Shown here piece after piece: positions 9,158 to 17,647 of a stretch of DNA of 64,000 nucleotides. The notes beneath the pieces were generated by a model. It searched no databases, was not told the origin of the DNA, and saw only the letters and a list, made by a program, of their open reading frames with translations. How positions within the stretch are numbered: position 1 is the first letter of the stretch; each line of letters opens with the position of its first letter. A program made the position numbers and the translations under genes. Source of the DNA: a virus. Location of the stretch: IMG/VR virus record IMGVR_UViG_3300017987_000056, positions 1-64,000 of that record; one strand, given 5' to 3'.

Positions 9158-10970
9158 TTTCGTGCCTAGACGGCGCAGATCAATGGGGAGCTTCAAACCC
9201 CGTCTTGTGAATCTCGGGGATCCCAGCTACCAGCAGCGGGAGATCGCGGCGAGCGTTCTACCCGCTGGGGCCACATTGTCCGTAGGAGGCCGTCGACACG
9301 CTTCTGGAGGGGCGGGGGTATTCTCGGGGGGTATGCCCTACGGGGTAACCCCTTACGGCGGCGGAGGAGGCGGTGGAAGCACGTTCTACCACATGCAGCG
9401 TCCCTATCTGCCGCAGTTGGAATCCCCAGACCGAGTTCAGTACCCACGGAGCCGAATCGAAGCTAACGAGGACTGGCGTCTTTTTCACCGGCTCGACCCT
9501 CTGTTCGGTACCGCTATCGACATGTACGCGGATATGCTCGTCTCGGATTACGACATCGTGCTCGGAGATGCCAAGGAGTCTGTCGAGATCAAGAGAACTT
9601 TGGAGTACATGTGCGAGAAGGTGAACCTGATTGATCGGTTGAAGTACATCGTGCGAGAGTACCTATCCGTGGGAGAGGCGATTCCCCACAATTTCTTCGA
9701 CGACGAGCTGGGTATCTGGACGTACATCGGGTTCCACAACCCCGACTATATCGAGGTGCTCGACAGCCCGATCATCGACATGGAGCCGATCCTCAACTTT
9801 GTCCCTGACGACAATCTACGTCGGCTCTTGTCGGATGGATCCCGAGAATCTCAAGAGCTGAAGAGGCATCTGCCCCAGGAGTTCGTGAGTAAAATTCTGG
9901 CTCGGCAGCCGATTCGACTCTCTTCGTTGAACTGTTCGTTCATTGCCCGGAAACTCCACCCCTACGAGATCAGGGGAACCTCCATCGCGAGCCGCCTCTG
10001 GAGAATATTCATGGTGGAGGACGCGGTATACAATTCGACGATTGCCATATTTAGACGTAGCGCGGCCCCCGTAAAAGTTTTAAAACTCGGGGATCCCGCC
10101 AGTGGGTGGATCCCGGCTCCGGGTTCTGAAGCAAAATTATTAGAAATGCTCAACCGAATCGAGGTGGACCCGGCCAGTTGGTTAATCTATCATTACGGGA
10201 TAAACTTCGAGGCTTGGGGCGCTCAAGACCGAGAAGTAAATATTAATAAGTACCACGATGTAATTGAGCGCGTGAAGCTGCTCGGTCTGGGTTTGTCCAA
10301 ATCTTTTATGTCGGGAGAGCAGACCTTCGCCAGTGCGAAGAGCGGTCTTCAAGTCTTTCTCCGACGCCTCCTTTCGCTTCGTCAGTACCTGGAGACGGTT
10401 TGGCTGTACCCCAAGTTCTTCAGGCCGATTTCGGAGATCAACGAGTGGACGACTTCGACACCGTCCGAGGTGAACCACAGGTATCGAATCAAGCGCACCG
10501 CTCAGGAAATCGAGGAGGAACGTCTCCTCATCATGCCCACGGTCAAGTGGAAGAACAAGCTGGATCCCAGCGTCGACACCGATGTTCTCCAGGCGTACAA
10601 GGCGCTCAAGGACGCTTTCCAGATTCCGGTATCTAAGTCGACCGCTGCCGGTGCCGTGGGCCTCGATTACAAGGAGGAGCTGGAAAAGAGTCTTCACGAG
10701 TTCAAGGAGGATCGCGAGCACATCGAAAAGACGCTCGGGAAAGAGCTGGCTCAGCAGTACATTCAGCAGAACCAACCGGCCAAGCCAACACCTCCAGGAA
10801 CCCCTGGCGCCGGAGCCAAACCTCCGGGAGCTGCTGGGAAGCCCCCTGCTGCTGCGGGCAAGGACATGACAGACGAGAGTGCGCCTCCCGGAAGTGCAGA
10901 ATCTACGGGGCCGTTGAACGATACCATCGAAGCCCCTTCGGGGGGCGGTTTGCCGACCACGGCTGGTTAG
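9150..10970 (+). CDS. Portal protein
   Basis: 606 residues from the ATG at 9150; an earlier in-frame ATG at 9132 exists, but GAAGGA lies at normal distance before 9150 and the ATGGATAG overlap fits coupling to the upstream stop. After a Gly-rich N-terminal tail the central part reads like a phage portal: YPRSRIEANEDWRLFHRLDP, then TAIDMYADMLVSDYDI, a YLSVGEAIPH strand, the HPYEIRGTSIASRLW segment and long helices. The C-terminus is Pro/Gly/Ala-rich and probably disordered. Known: portals form the dodecameric ring through which DNA is packaged and ejected. The head morphogenesis gene and protease directly downstream support the call. No terminase large subunit is visible in the window; it would be expected upstream. 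Confidence 0.75.
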   Translation: MDSFVPRRRRSMGSFKPRLVNLGDPSYQQREIAASVLPAGATLSVGGRRHASGGAGVFSGGMPYGVTPYGGGGGGGSTFYHMQRPYLPQLESPDRVQYPRSRIEANEDWRLFHRLDPLFGTAIDMYADMLVSDYDIVLGDAKESVEIKRTLEYMCEKVNLIDRLKYIVREYLSVGEAIPHNFFDDELGIWTYIGFHNPDYIEVLDSPIIDMEPILNFVPDDNLRRLLSDGSRESQELKRHLPQEFVSKILARQPIRLSSLNCSFIARKLHPYEIRGTSIASRLWRIFMVEDAVYNSTIAIFRRSAAPVKVLKLGDPASGWIPAPGSEAKLLEMLNRIEVDPASWLIYHYGINFEAWGAQDREVNINKYHDVIERVKLLGLGLSKSFMSGEQTFASAKSGLQVFLRRLLSLRQYLETVWLYPKFFRPISEINEWTTSTPSEVNHRYRIKRTAQEIEEERLLIMPTVKWKNKLDPSVDTDVLQAYKALKDAFQIPVSKSTAAGAVGLDYKEELEKSLHEFKEDREHIEKTLGKELAQQYIQQNQPAKPTPPGTPGAGAKPPGAAGKPPAAAGKDMTDESAPPGSAESTGPLNDTIEAPSGGGLPTTAG

Positions 10971-10989
10971 GGAATGGTATTATAGAGAC

Positions 10990-12063
10990 ATGGGTAGCGA
11001 GATCGAAAAATACGCTCAGAAGCTCTACGATGCTTTTCCGAACGAGGAAGCTCTCCTGGAGTTCGACCCCTTTTTTGTGGGGCATGCTTCCGAGGAATTG
11101 GCGACAACTACGTACAAACCTTCAACTGCATGGCAGTTGACGGACGTGAATACGGTTCAGTCACTGCGCGAAAAGCCCGAAGAAAATGACGACGAAATTC
11201 GAGCCGAGGATGATCTTAATGATTTCGTTCTTGATAAGGTAGATGTTCGAGACGAGGAAGCTTTTGTTAAATTATTCTCTTTGTCGAAGAAGGCTGCGTT
11301 CGATATTTTTGGATTCCTGGATATCAAGTCTTCCTTCATGGGGGATGTCCCCCTTCGTGAGGAGGATCTTATTTTAGATGATAATGATTTGTACGTCGTT
11401 GATTACTTACAGAGAAAGCTCACCGATTACTTCGCTATCTCCAGTGTTGCCACGCTGATGGCCTATGACAACATGGGCATTCAGTTCGCAAAGTTTATCC
11501 CATCTGACGGCTGTCCGCTCTGCGAGGCTCACCACGGGCTGTTCTTCGAAGTTCGACCTTTGATCAATCTATTCAGTGGCGGAGATTTTCCGGTCCACCC
11601 GTACTGCTCGTGTCAGTGGTTCCCGATCATTCATCGGGAGTTTTACGACGGGGTGTTGAGCGATCATCTGAACCTTTCGAAAGCGCTTCATCAAGGCGTT
11701 GAAATGTCGAACGTCCCCGTAGAAATGAAGCGCAATATTTTTGATCAGGTCGCGACTACTGGCGTGAAGAAAATCACGTTTACGAATCTTCCAAAGTATC
11801 TGTCTGACATGGATGTGAAACGAGAAAACACGGAAGGAATCGTAGCTTTTCAAAACAAGGATATTCTCATCGTCCATAACAGCTATGTGGATCTTGCCGG
11901 TCCTGTGGAGTTTTTGAAAGCATTTGTTCGAGAAGAGACTGGGGAGAGTTCGCTCCCCTTGGCCGATCTCGAAGGAAAAGACGTGTATTTTATCTCAGGT
12001 CGGCGCGTTGCAAAACATCGCGGAAGTTATTGGGATTTGAAAACGGGGGAGAAGGTGAAGTAG
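10990..12063 (+). CDS. SPP1 gp7-like head morphogenesis / minor capsid protein
   Basis: 357 residues. An acidic N-terminal half is followed, at about residues 172-207, by CPLCEAHHGLFF and then FPVHPYCSCQWFPI. The pattern C-x2-C ... HG ... HP-x-C-x-C ... P is the hallmark of the SPP1 gp7 / Mu gpF head morphogenesis family. These are minor head proteins that associate with the portal and are needed for proper head assembly or DNA ejection. Location between portal and protease fits. The C-terminal 100 residues (ITFTNLPKYLSD onward) do not match anything I recognise and may be an extra domain. Confidence 0.7.
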   Translation: MGSEIEKYAQKLYDAFPNEEALLEFDPFFVGHASEELATTTYKPSTAWQLTDVNTVQSLREKPEENDDEIRAEDDLNDFVLDKVDVRDEEAFVKLFSLSKKAAFDIFGFLDIKSSFMGDVPLREEDLILDDNDLYVVDYLQRKLTDYFAISSVATLMAYDNMGIQFAKFIPSDGCPLCEAHHGLFFEVRPLINLFSGGDFPVHPYCSCQWFPIIHREFYDGVLSDHLNLSKALHQGVEMSNVPVEMKRNIFDQVATTGVKKITFTNLPKYLSDMDVKRENTEGIVAFQNKDILIVHNSYVDLAGPVEFLKAFVREETGESSLPLADLEGKDVYFISGRRVAKHRGSYWDLKTGEKVK

Positions 12064-12065
12064 AG

Positions 12066-12176
12066 ATGTCGTTTAAGAAAACTGGGGAAGCAAAGCCATT
12101 GGCGAAGGATCCGGTCCCTGTCGATACCGGTAAGAAATCCAAGAAAAAGTCCGAAGAGAAGCCGAAGAAGAAGTGA
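12066..12176 (+). CDS. Small Lys-rich protein
   Basis: A 36-residue frame (MSFKKTGEAKPLAKDPVPVD, then a tail of KKSKKKSEEKPKKK) starts three bases after the upstream stop (TAGAGATG) and ends in AAGTGA, whose GTG is the start of the next frame. This tight packing argues that it is translated. It has no recognisable domain; 15 of 36 residues are Lys. It could be a DNA-associated or scaffold-associated head peptide. Function unknown. Confidence 0.45.
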   Translation: MSFKKTGEAKPLAKDPVPVDTGKKSKKKSEEKPKKK

Positions 12177-12493
12177 GATATTTTCCGATAGAATCTAACG
12201 ATTCTCCGGTGGCGGTGGTTGTCCATGACTACCGAAACGGAACGTTTTATTGTCGCTCTCGCAGCGAAGCCTTCCGCAAAGCTTTCGAGGCTGTATGCGC
12301 AAAGGCGAGTCTCAAATTTTCTCGGGAGGAGGACGCTGTCCGAGTTCATCGACAAGGTCCTCACGAGTTTGAGTGGATTGAGATCGTCCTTGATCAACTA
12401 TGTGTTGGCCCGTGGAAACGGGGGGAATCCCGAAATCTTCAAAATATTCACGCAGAAGTGGATTCCGCGATCCGGGAATATCTGATCTCGTAA
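12173..12493 (+). CDS. Hypothetical protein in head module
   Basis: 106 residues from a GTG that overlaps the preceding stop (GTGA). The sequence MRYFPIESNDSPVAVVVHDY ... NGTFYCRSRSEAFRKAFEA reads like a small alpha/beta protein, and its codon choice (GAT, GAA, ATC, CTC) resembles neighbouring genes. A competing 88-residue frame at 12219-12485 begins with TTG and is less well placed. Followed by an 81-base gap holding a promoter-like motif. Function unknown. Confidence 0.5.
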   Translation: MRYFPIESNDSPVAVVVHDYRNGTFYCRSRSEAFRKAFEAVCAKASLKFSREEDAVRVHRQGPHEFEWIEIVLDQLCVGPWKRGESRNLQNIHAEVDSAIREYLIS

Positions 12494-12511
12494 AAATCTT
12501 TTAACCTCTTT

Positions 12512-12542
12512 AATTTTCCAAAACAATATTGATCTATAATAT
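12512..12542 (+). promoter_or_regulatory. Candidate phage promoter before the protease gene
   Basis: AATTTTCCAA at 12512-12521, 13 bases, then TATAATAT at 12535-12542 in an AT-rich gap. The same two blocks with 12-base spacing stand before the sheath gene (25338-25367). TATAAT matches a sigma70 -10, but there is no TTGACA; AATTTTCCAA sits about where a -35 would be, so a phage-modified polymerase may read it. Confidence 0.45.
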
Positions 12543-12574
12543 CCAGTTAACGAACGGATTATTGTATCAAAATC

Positions 12575-13492
12575 ATGGGCTTTCGAAAAACAGCACATCT
12601 CCCTGTCTTGGGATTCCAGTCGAACGGATCGTGGAAGAAGGCGTCCCGGAAAAAGATCTCGTCATTTTACATGGACGGTGGCGGCTCGATCAATATCGAA
12701 GCCGCTCTCGACAGTGTCGCGGATGCCTACTTGATCTCTCGCGATCCGGAGGATTATATTCTCATCCCGGTTCGGGCGAATTCAGCGGATCGCCCGAACG
12801 AAAATATGGACGCTTGGCGGCGCGACGAGCTGCTTCGGTTCGAACCCACTGTCGCTCGAAGGGTGTACCAGACCTACCTTCTCAAGCCGCATTTCGTGAA
12901 TCACAATTCCGCCAACTACGCCCTTTCTCGGGGCGTAGTGCTCGATACTCACTACAACGATGCGAATCCCGCGAACGACCTGGTCAAGGAGGCCGTGTCC
13001 GAGGCAACTGGTCGGGTTCCCACCAACGATGAGTTTGTAGAGTGCCTCATTGCGATGGATACCACGAAGGATCCGTCTCTCGCGGAAGCTTACAAGACGG
13101 GGTCGGTTTACCGATTCTCGATGGGCTGCGATGTCGAATCTACCGAATGTTCCATCTGCAAACGTGTCGCTACGAACACCTTCCAATTTTGTGATCACGT
13201 TCGCGGCAAGTTGGCAAAGACCGCCTATCCCATTGAAGGGGGCGGTCGTCGGCGAGCTTTCGAATGGTGCTTAGGCACGATATTTGCCGAGCTGTCCGGA
13301 GTTGACGATCCGGCTGACAAGTCCGCAGAAGTCCAGGAGGGACTTCTACAGATCGCGGATCGAGATCCGATATCTTTAAATAGATTGACAGCTTCGGATA
13401 TCCGTGAGATTTCTTCCTTTGTGGCAAGGTTCCCCCAAGAGATTCCAGAGTCGCTGGCGAAGCTGATTAACTCAGCGATGACGCAAGGTTAG
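12575..13492 (+). CDS. Prohead (capsid maturation) protease with Cys/His metal-site-like insert
   Basis: 305 residues. HFVNHN places a likely catalytic His at 110 and TGSVYRFSMGCDV a likely catalytic Ser at 182; the His ... (a)G-x(3-4)-S-M/I-G layout is that of HK97-type prohead proteases (S78 family). Between and after these lie CSIC (192-195) and CDH (206-208), a possible zinc site, then GAFE-like AFEWCLGTIFAELSGVDDPAD, seen in proteases of large phages as I recall them. Known: such proteases trim the scaffold and the N-terminus of the capsid protein during head maturation. It directly precedes the scaffold and capsid genes. No start alternative; ATG 12575 lies 35 bases after TATAATAT, and no clear ribosome binding site is visible. 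Confidence 0.7.
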   Translation: MGFRKTAHLPVLGFQSNGSWKKASRKKISSFYMDGGGSINIEAALDSVADAYLISRDPEDYILIPVRANSADRPNENMDAWRRDELLRFEPTVARRVYQTYLLKPHFVNHNSANYALSRGVVLDTHYNDANPANDLVKEAVSEATGRVPTNDEFVECLIAMDTTKDPSLAEAYKTGSVYRFSMGCDVESTECSICKRVATNTFQFCDHVRGKLAKTAYPIEGGGRRRAFEWCLGTIFAELSGVDDPADKSAEVQEGLLQIADRDPISLNRLTASDIREISSFVARFPQEIPESLAKLINSAMTQG

Positions 13493-13503
13493 GAGACGAT
13501 CCG

Positions 13504-15426
13504 ATGGCCAATCCCCTCGAAAGAATCCAGCTTTTCACCACAGTTAAAAATCTTCACGATGCCGGGACGGTGGATCTGACCCCGCAGGAGCGTCGTCAGA
13601 TCGAGGCGGAAACTGCGGATCTTATCAAAAGATCGATTCGCAATAAGACCGCGATGAAGACTCCGGAGGGGTTCGAGGAAATCTTGGAGAAGCTCCGAGA
13701 TGCCAAGGATGCTGACGAAGCTTTCACGTATGTCGCCGATTTTCTGAAGGACAAGGGGATTATCGAGAGCGAGGGGCACGAAGAGCGTGAAGAGGAGATT
13801 ATCGAGGACATCGAGGGAAAGACCCAGGAGTTCCGTTCCGAGGAGAAGAGCGAGGAAAAAGAAGACGGGGGAGATAAGAAGGACATCGATCTGAAGGGCG
13901 TTACCCCACCCTCGGGATTTCCTCCGAAAAAGGAGAAAGGTCTGGGAGAGGGCTCTAAAAAAGGTCCTGGGAAAAAGGACGAGAAGGACGAGAAGGACGA
14001 GACGAAAAACGGCGAAAAGCCGGACGAGATGAAGGAAGCCCGTCGTGAGCTGATTCGCAGGGCAATGGATCAGGAGCGTGGAAGAAAGGATATTCGAACT
14101 CTTCAAGACAAGAAAAAGGAAAAGGAAGAGTCCGAGATCTCTGCTGCCGAAATGGGCGTCGAGGAGGCCGAAGTGACGACAGGAGATTTGATGGCTACCG
14201 CTAGAGCGAAGAAAATCAAAATCGCAATCACTCCCGAAAGGAACCTAGTCGCGCAGCACGAAGACTACGGCCCTGTTTTCTATGCGGAGCCGCATGCTGC
14301 GGTCAAGCGGGATCTCGAAGCCCTTCGCAGATTGGCGAACAAGGTGTACGGCGTCGCCGTATACAAAGGCTTCAAGGTGGCTGCGCAGCTCTGCAATACC
14401 AAATTGCTCCGCACTGCGGGCGTGGACGAAGGTGTCGAGCTGGATTCGGACAAAGAAGTCGCTCCGAAGTCCGAGGGTATTTTGTCGGATTCCGAAACTG
14501 ACGCGCAGGAGCAGCACACTGACGATTCCGATTCGTCTCTTCCGGGGAACGAGGTGGATACCCGAGAGAAACCGCCGACCGTTACGGATGTCAAGACGGA
14601 CATGATCAAATCGGGCGAAAAGAAGAAAGCTCTTGCCAAGTCCCGGGCGAGATTCAAGGCGACGAAGAGTGGCAGGGATATTCTCGAAATGGCGGAGAAC
14701 GTTACGAAGGACGGGCAGCCGACCAAGCCCTCCGGAAATACCCAGGACGAAGCTGTCAACGACGAGCAGGCCCCCGAGCCCAAACCTTCGAACGACGTTC
14801 TTTCTGAAGCTGATGACGACATTCGCCACTCCACTGCGAGAAATCTGCGCGATCTTTACAAGAAGCGCGCGGAGAAACACATCGCGGCGGAGAAAGAAGC
14901 GTTCATTCGAAAATTCACGCGAGCGATTCGGATTGCCGCAGCTCGGATGGCTCTCAATCACGATGAGCATCCGATGAAGGTTGCGGTAGTCGACGTGCTG
15001 ACTGCTGGTGACATTTCGTTTTCGAGCGGCGAGAAGTACGCTTCGATGGATCTCGGAACCGCAGTCGAGCTTACCGAGCTTATTGCATCTGAAGGTCATG
15101 ATCAGTTCGTTGGTCGACTGTTGTCGAAAGCTGCTGATTTACTCGAAAAGAGTGATGACTACCTGACCGATGTGGAAGCCGATCTGAAAGAACTCGCCCC
15201 CGTTCCGGTTGGTGGCGAAGTTTCACATATCGCGAAGTCAAGTTCCCGGAATCGACGTTCCGCCCGAGTTCGGAGGGACGCCGCCGAGGGGAATTTTACG
15301 AAATCGAAGAGGGCATCCTCGACCTCTATGCCCGCGAAAAGGATGTCAAACAACACAGTCCGTGAGGCTCTTAGTGGAGGTACCGCGCTCGGGAAAAGGC
15401 TCGGGCGCGCGAGGACTCTGAGCTAA
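13504..15426 (+). CDS. Probable scaffold / prohead core protein
   Basis: 640 residues, strongly charged, mainly predicted helix and disorder with long Glu/Lys runs (residues 85-215) and a basic Arg/Ser/Lys C-terminus (about 575-640). The ribosome binding site TAGGAG overlaps the stop of the protease gene. A compact segment at about 235-310 (ITPERNLVAQHEDYGPVFYA and VYGVAVYKGFKVAAQL) looks folded. Known: in phages with a prohead protease the scaffold is usually encoded next to it and before the capsid gene. Assignment to scaffold is by position and composition, not by a family motif. Confidence 0.5.
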   Translation: MANPLERIQLFTTVKNLHDAGTVDLTPQERRQIEAETADLIKRSIRNKTAMKTPEGFEEILEKLRDAKDADEAFTYVADFLKDKGIIESEGHEEREEEIIEDIEGKTQEFRSEEKSEEKEDGGDKKDIDLKGVTPPSGFPPKKEKGLGEGSKKGPGKKDEKDEKDETKNGEKPDEMKEARRELIRRAMDQERGRKDIRTLQDKKKEKEESEISAAEMGVEEAEVTTGDLMATARAKKIKIAITPERNLVAQHEDYGPVFYAEPHAAVKRDLEALRRLANKVYGVAVYKGFKVAAQLCNTKLLRTAGVDEGVELDSDKEVAPKSEGILSDSETDAQEQHTDDSDSSLPGNEVDTREKPPTVTDVKTDMIKSGEKKKALAKSRARFKATKSGRDILEMAENVTKDGQPTKPSGNTQDEAVNDEQAPEPKPSNDVLSEADDDIRHSTARNLRDLYKKRAEKHIAAEKEAFIRKFTRAIRIAAARMALNHDEHPMKVAVVDVLTAGDISFSSGEKYASMDLGTAVELTELIASEGHDQFVGRLLSKAADLLEKSDDYLTDVEADLKELAPVPVGGEVSHIAKSSSRNRRSARVRRDAAEGNFTKSKRASSTSMPAKRMSNNTVREALSGGTALGKRLGRARTLS

Positions 15427-15456
15427 GCGGCAAGGACGCATTAGGAGGCGAAAACC

Positions 15457-16224
15457 ATGAGCTTGTTTTCACCACGCATGGAAGCCTTCAGGGTCAGTTC
15501 CCGAGCAATCGGAATTGATTTGATGCGCTCGGTCTACACCCGCAACCTGGGGATCTACGTTGCCAACGCAGCGACGACCTTCCGGGCTGGAATGCTGGTT
15601 CAGCTCAATTCCAGTCAGGAGATCATCGTTTCGGACGGCACGGAGCCCTTCGGGTTTACCAAGTACAACAAGGTCAACACGTTGTACGCGGCAGTCGTAG
15701 GCGAGCGGATCCAACTGAACGCTACCACCGCAACCAACCTGGCCCACGCGAATCTGTGGGTACCGGGTGCCTCGGGCGGAATTCGAGTGACCAACGATGA
15801 CCGCACGGTGGTTTACGCAGAAACGACAGACTACACGGTGAACTACACCAACGGTCAGGTGACCCGTGTGGCGCTCGGTTCCATCGGCGATGGCGATTAC
15901 GTCCGCGTCGATTATCAGTACCAGGTTACTGAGGCCGAACTGAAGTTCGAGGGGCGCAACTTCTGGAACTTCATCAACGACGTGGATCAGCAGGGCGGAA
16001 AGATCACAGTCATCAACGACTGGTCGATCATTTTCACGACCCAGTACGACCCGTCGCAAACCTACGCGGTCAACGACGCTCTGAACGCCGGGACCTCGGG
16101 AAACACCAAGTCGGGCCTCGTCACCAAGGGTGGCGGCGGCGCATTCATCGGAAACGTGTTCCAAGTGCCCACGGCGGACGACCCCTTCCTGGGCGTGCGG
16201 TACGTCGGCGGAATGCTGAGCTAG
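15457..16224 (+). CDS. Probable capsid decoration or structural protein
   Basis: 255 residues, mainly beta, start supported by TTAGGAGGCG eight bases upstream. It has no long helices, several Tyr/Val strands (TTDYTVNYTNGQVTRVAL, DYVRVDYQYQV) and a Gly-rich loop. It sits between scaffold and major capsid protein, where many large phages encode a capsid decoration or cement protein. No motif proves this. Ends 13 bases before the capsid gene, whose ribosome binding site lies in the gap. Confidence 0.4.
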   Translation: MSLFSPRMEAFRVSSRAIGIDLMRSVYTRNLGIYVANAATTFRAGMLVQLNSSQEIIVSDGTEPFGFTKYNKVNTLYAAVVGERIQLNATTATNLAHANLWVPGASGGIRVTNDDRTVVYAETTDYTVNYTNGQVTRVALGSIGDGDYVRVDYQYQVTEAELKFEGRNFWNFINDVDQQGGKITVINDWSIIFTTQYDPSQTYAVNDALNAGTSGNTKSGLVTKGGGGAFIGNVFQVPTADDPFLGVRYVGGMLS

Positions 16225-16237
16225 GCGGAGGTGCATC

Positions 16238-17512
16238 ATGAATAATCCGTACAAAAGGATTTCCAAGAAGCGCCGTCCCGTGCCCACCAAGGCAGCTCGG
16301 CGAGGTGAGCCTACCCGGGGTAAGCGTCCCGCTCCCCGACAGGCTCGGAAAGAAGCTCCGAAGGACGAGCGGCGCAGACTCGCTGCACGTCCGAGGAGTC
16401 GGTTCGGATCGAAGAAGGACGAAACCCTGTTCCAGGGCGACGGTACCTTCAACCCGCAGCGTTACGATCATCCGTCGAGCCGCCACGCGACTCGCGGACG
16501 TTCGGATCGCCGCATGTTTGATTCGAGAGGCGAGGTCAACGCCATCGACCGTCGCGACGCGATGACGCAGGTGCATCAGCTCCTGAACGAGACGGTGAAG
16601 CAGAACGCCAACGCGCTCTCCTTCTACCGTCCGGACACGGAGTCGGGCATCTCGAAGGAAGCGCGTCGGGACATCTTGGCGGCGGCTCTCCAGGATCCCT
16701 CGGGTCAGGGCTTCCACATCGTCGGTCAGGAGCTGGCGCTCCCGATCAAGGCGATTCTCGACTACGAAGGCTTCTCCCGGAAGATCTATCGTGTACGCAA
16801 GCTGGCCCAGGCCGAGCTGTTCCGCGTGCCGCTGGATATCCGTTCGGTCGCCTGGGTGGTTGGCCAAGACGGGCAGACCCCCGAGTCGAGGATCAAGACG
16901 AAGTGGGTCACCCCGCCCGAGTGGAAGGTGACGAGCTTCCCGTCCATCGACATCATGGACATCTATCAGATGAACTTCGATGTCTTGGATCGTGCTCAGG
17001 ACACCGCGCGGCAGGAGATCGAGCTTCAGGAGGACAAGGCCGGTATCGCCATCATCGACGAGGCTGCCCAGACCGAGAATACCGTGACCACGTTCGGTTC
17101 TCTTGGCCTGAACGCTTTCGAGGATGTCCGGTATCAGGTCGAGCGCCATCGTCTGATGGTCGAGAACTTCCTGATCTCTCGTGCCGAGCTGTCCGATGTC
17201 GTGAAGACGATGTCGGCTGCGGTGGATCCGGTCACCGAGCGTGAGCTGATCCTGGCCGGTTACATCGGCAATATCTTGAACGCGCAGATCCTCACCGCAG
17301 CCGGTACCGGTGTCGAGGAAGTGATCCCGGCAGGGACCTTCTACGCGACGACCGGAGCCGAATACATGGGCGAGATGGGCGTCAGGATCGAGCTGTTCTC
17401 CGAGCCGTACAACAAGTACGCGCAGCAGGAGACGGTGAAAGGCTGGGCCTTTGTCGAGATGATCGGATTCGTGATCCCGAACGCGCGTGCGTGCGCCAAG
17501 GGCTCGAAGTAG
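16238..17512 (+). CDS. Major capsid protein (HK97 fold)
   Basis: 424 residues; ATG preceded by GGCGGAGG. Residues 1-75 form a very basic Arg/Lys/Pro arm, probably removed by the protease. The rest has the outline of a large-phage major capsid protein: SIDIMDIYQMNFDVLDRAQD, the long helix ARQEIELQEDKAGIAIID, FLISRAELSDVVKTM, EEVIPAGTFYATTGAEYMG and the late strand ETVKGWAFVEMIGFVIPNAR. Codon use is GC-richer than in the flanking genes, as expected for the most highly expressed gene. It is followed by a chain of hairpins (17531-17646), one of which could act as a partial terminator. Confidence 0.85.
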   Translation: MNNPYKRISKKRRPVPTKAARRGEPTRGKRPAPRQARKEAPKDERRRLAARPRSRFGSKKDETLFQGDGTFNPQRYDHPSSRHATRGRSDRRMFDSRGEVNAIDRRDAMTQVHQLLNETVKQNANALSFYRPDTESGISKEARRDILAAALQDPSGQGFHIVGQELALPIKAILDYEGFSRKIYRVRKLAQAELFRVPLDIRSVAWVVGQDGQTPESRIKTKWVTPPEWKVTSFPSIDIMDIYQMNFDVLDRAQDTARQEIELQEDKAGIAIIDEAAQTENTVTTFGSLGLNAFEDVRYQVERHRLMVENFLISRAELSDVVKTMSAAVDPVTERELILAGYIGNILNAQILTAAGTGVEEVIPAGTFYATTGAEYMGEMGVRIELFSEPYNKYAQQETVKGWAFVEMIGFVIPNARACAKGSK

Positions 17513-17530
17513 GAAAACTGAGGAAGAGGG

Positions 17531-17646
17531 GCGAAGACGGTAACGCCTTCGTATGGGGACGCTGAGCGTCCCCTTCCCTCCGACTCTTTAACCCCGCGTA
17601 GGCGGGAGATTGAGCGAAAGCTCTGATTCCCAACGAGGATAGTTGG
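17531..17646 (+). ncRNA. Five-hairpin structured leader, HEARO/omega-RNA-like in position
   Basis: Five stems follow each other between the capsid stop and the GTG of the RRXRR gene. A: 17531-17552, GCGAAGACG pairing with CGCCTTCGT (one A.C mismatch, one G.T) around a GTAA loop. B: 17555-17573, GGGGACGC/GCGTCCCC, eight perfect pairs, loop TGA. C: 17593-17606, CCCGC/GCGGG. D: 17612-17623, GAGC/GCTC with a GAAA loop. E: 17630-17646, CCAAC/GTTGG with the ribosome binding site GAGGA in its loop. Two loops are GNRA tetraloops. Known: structured HEARO/omega-RNAs lie directly upstream of iscB genes, whose first domain is the one encoded here. Stem B followed by TTCCCTCC could alternatively slow transcription after the capsid gene. 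Homology to omega-RNA is inferred from context only. Confidence 0.45.
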
Positions 17647-17647
17647 T

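Noticed and set aside
12219-12485. Alternative 88-residue frame overlapping 12173-12493
   Set aside because: TTG start without a ribosome binding site; the GTG frame at 12173 is coupled to the previous stop and has codon use closer to its neighbours.
17555-17573. Stem B read simply as the capsid gene terminator
   Set aside because: The stem is perfect but is followed by TTCCCTCC, not a T-run, and lies within a chain of stems. A partial terminator role remains possible but is not listed separately.
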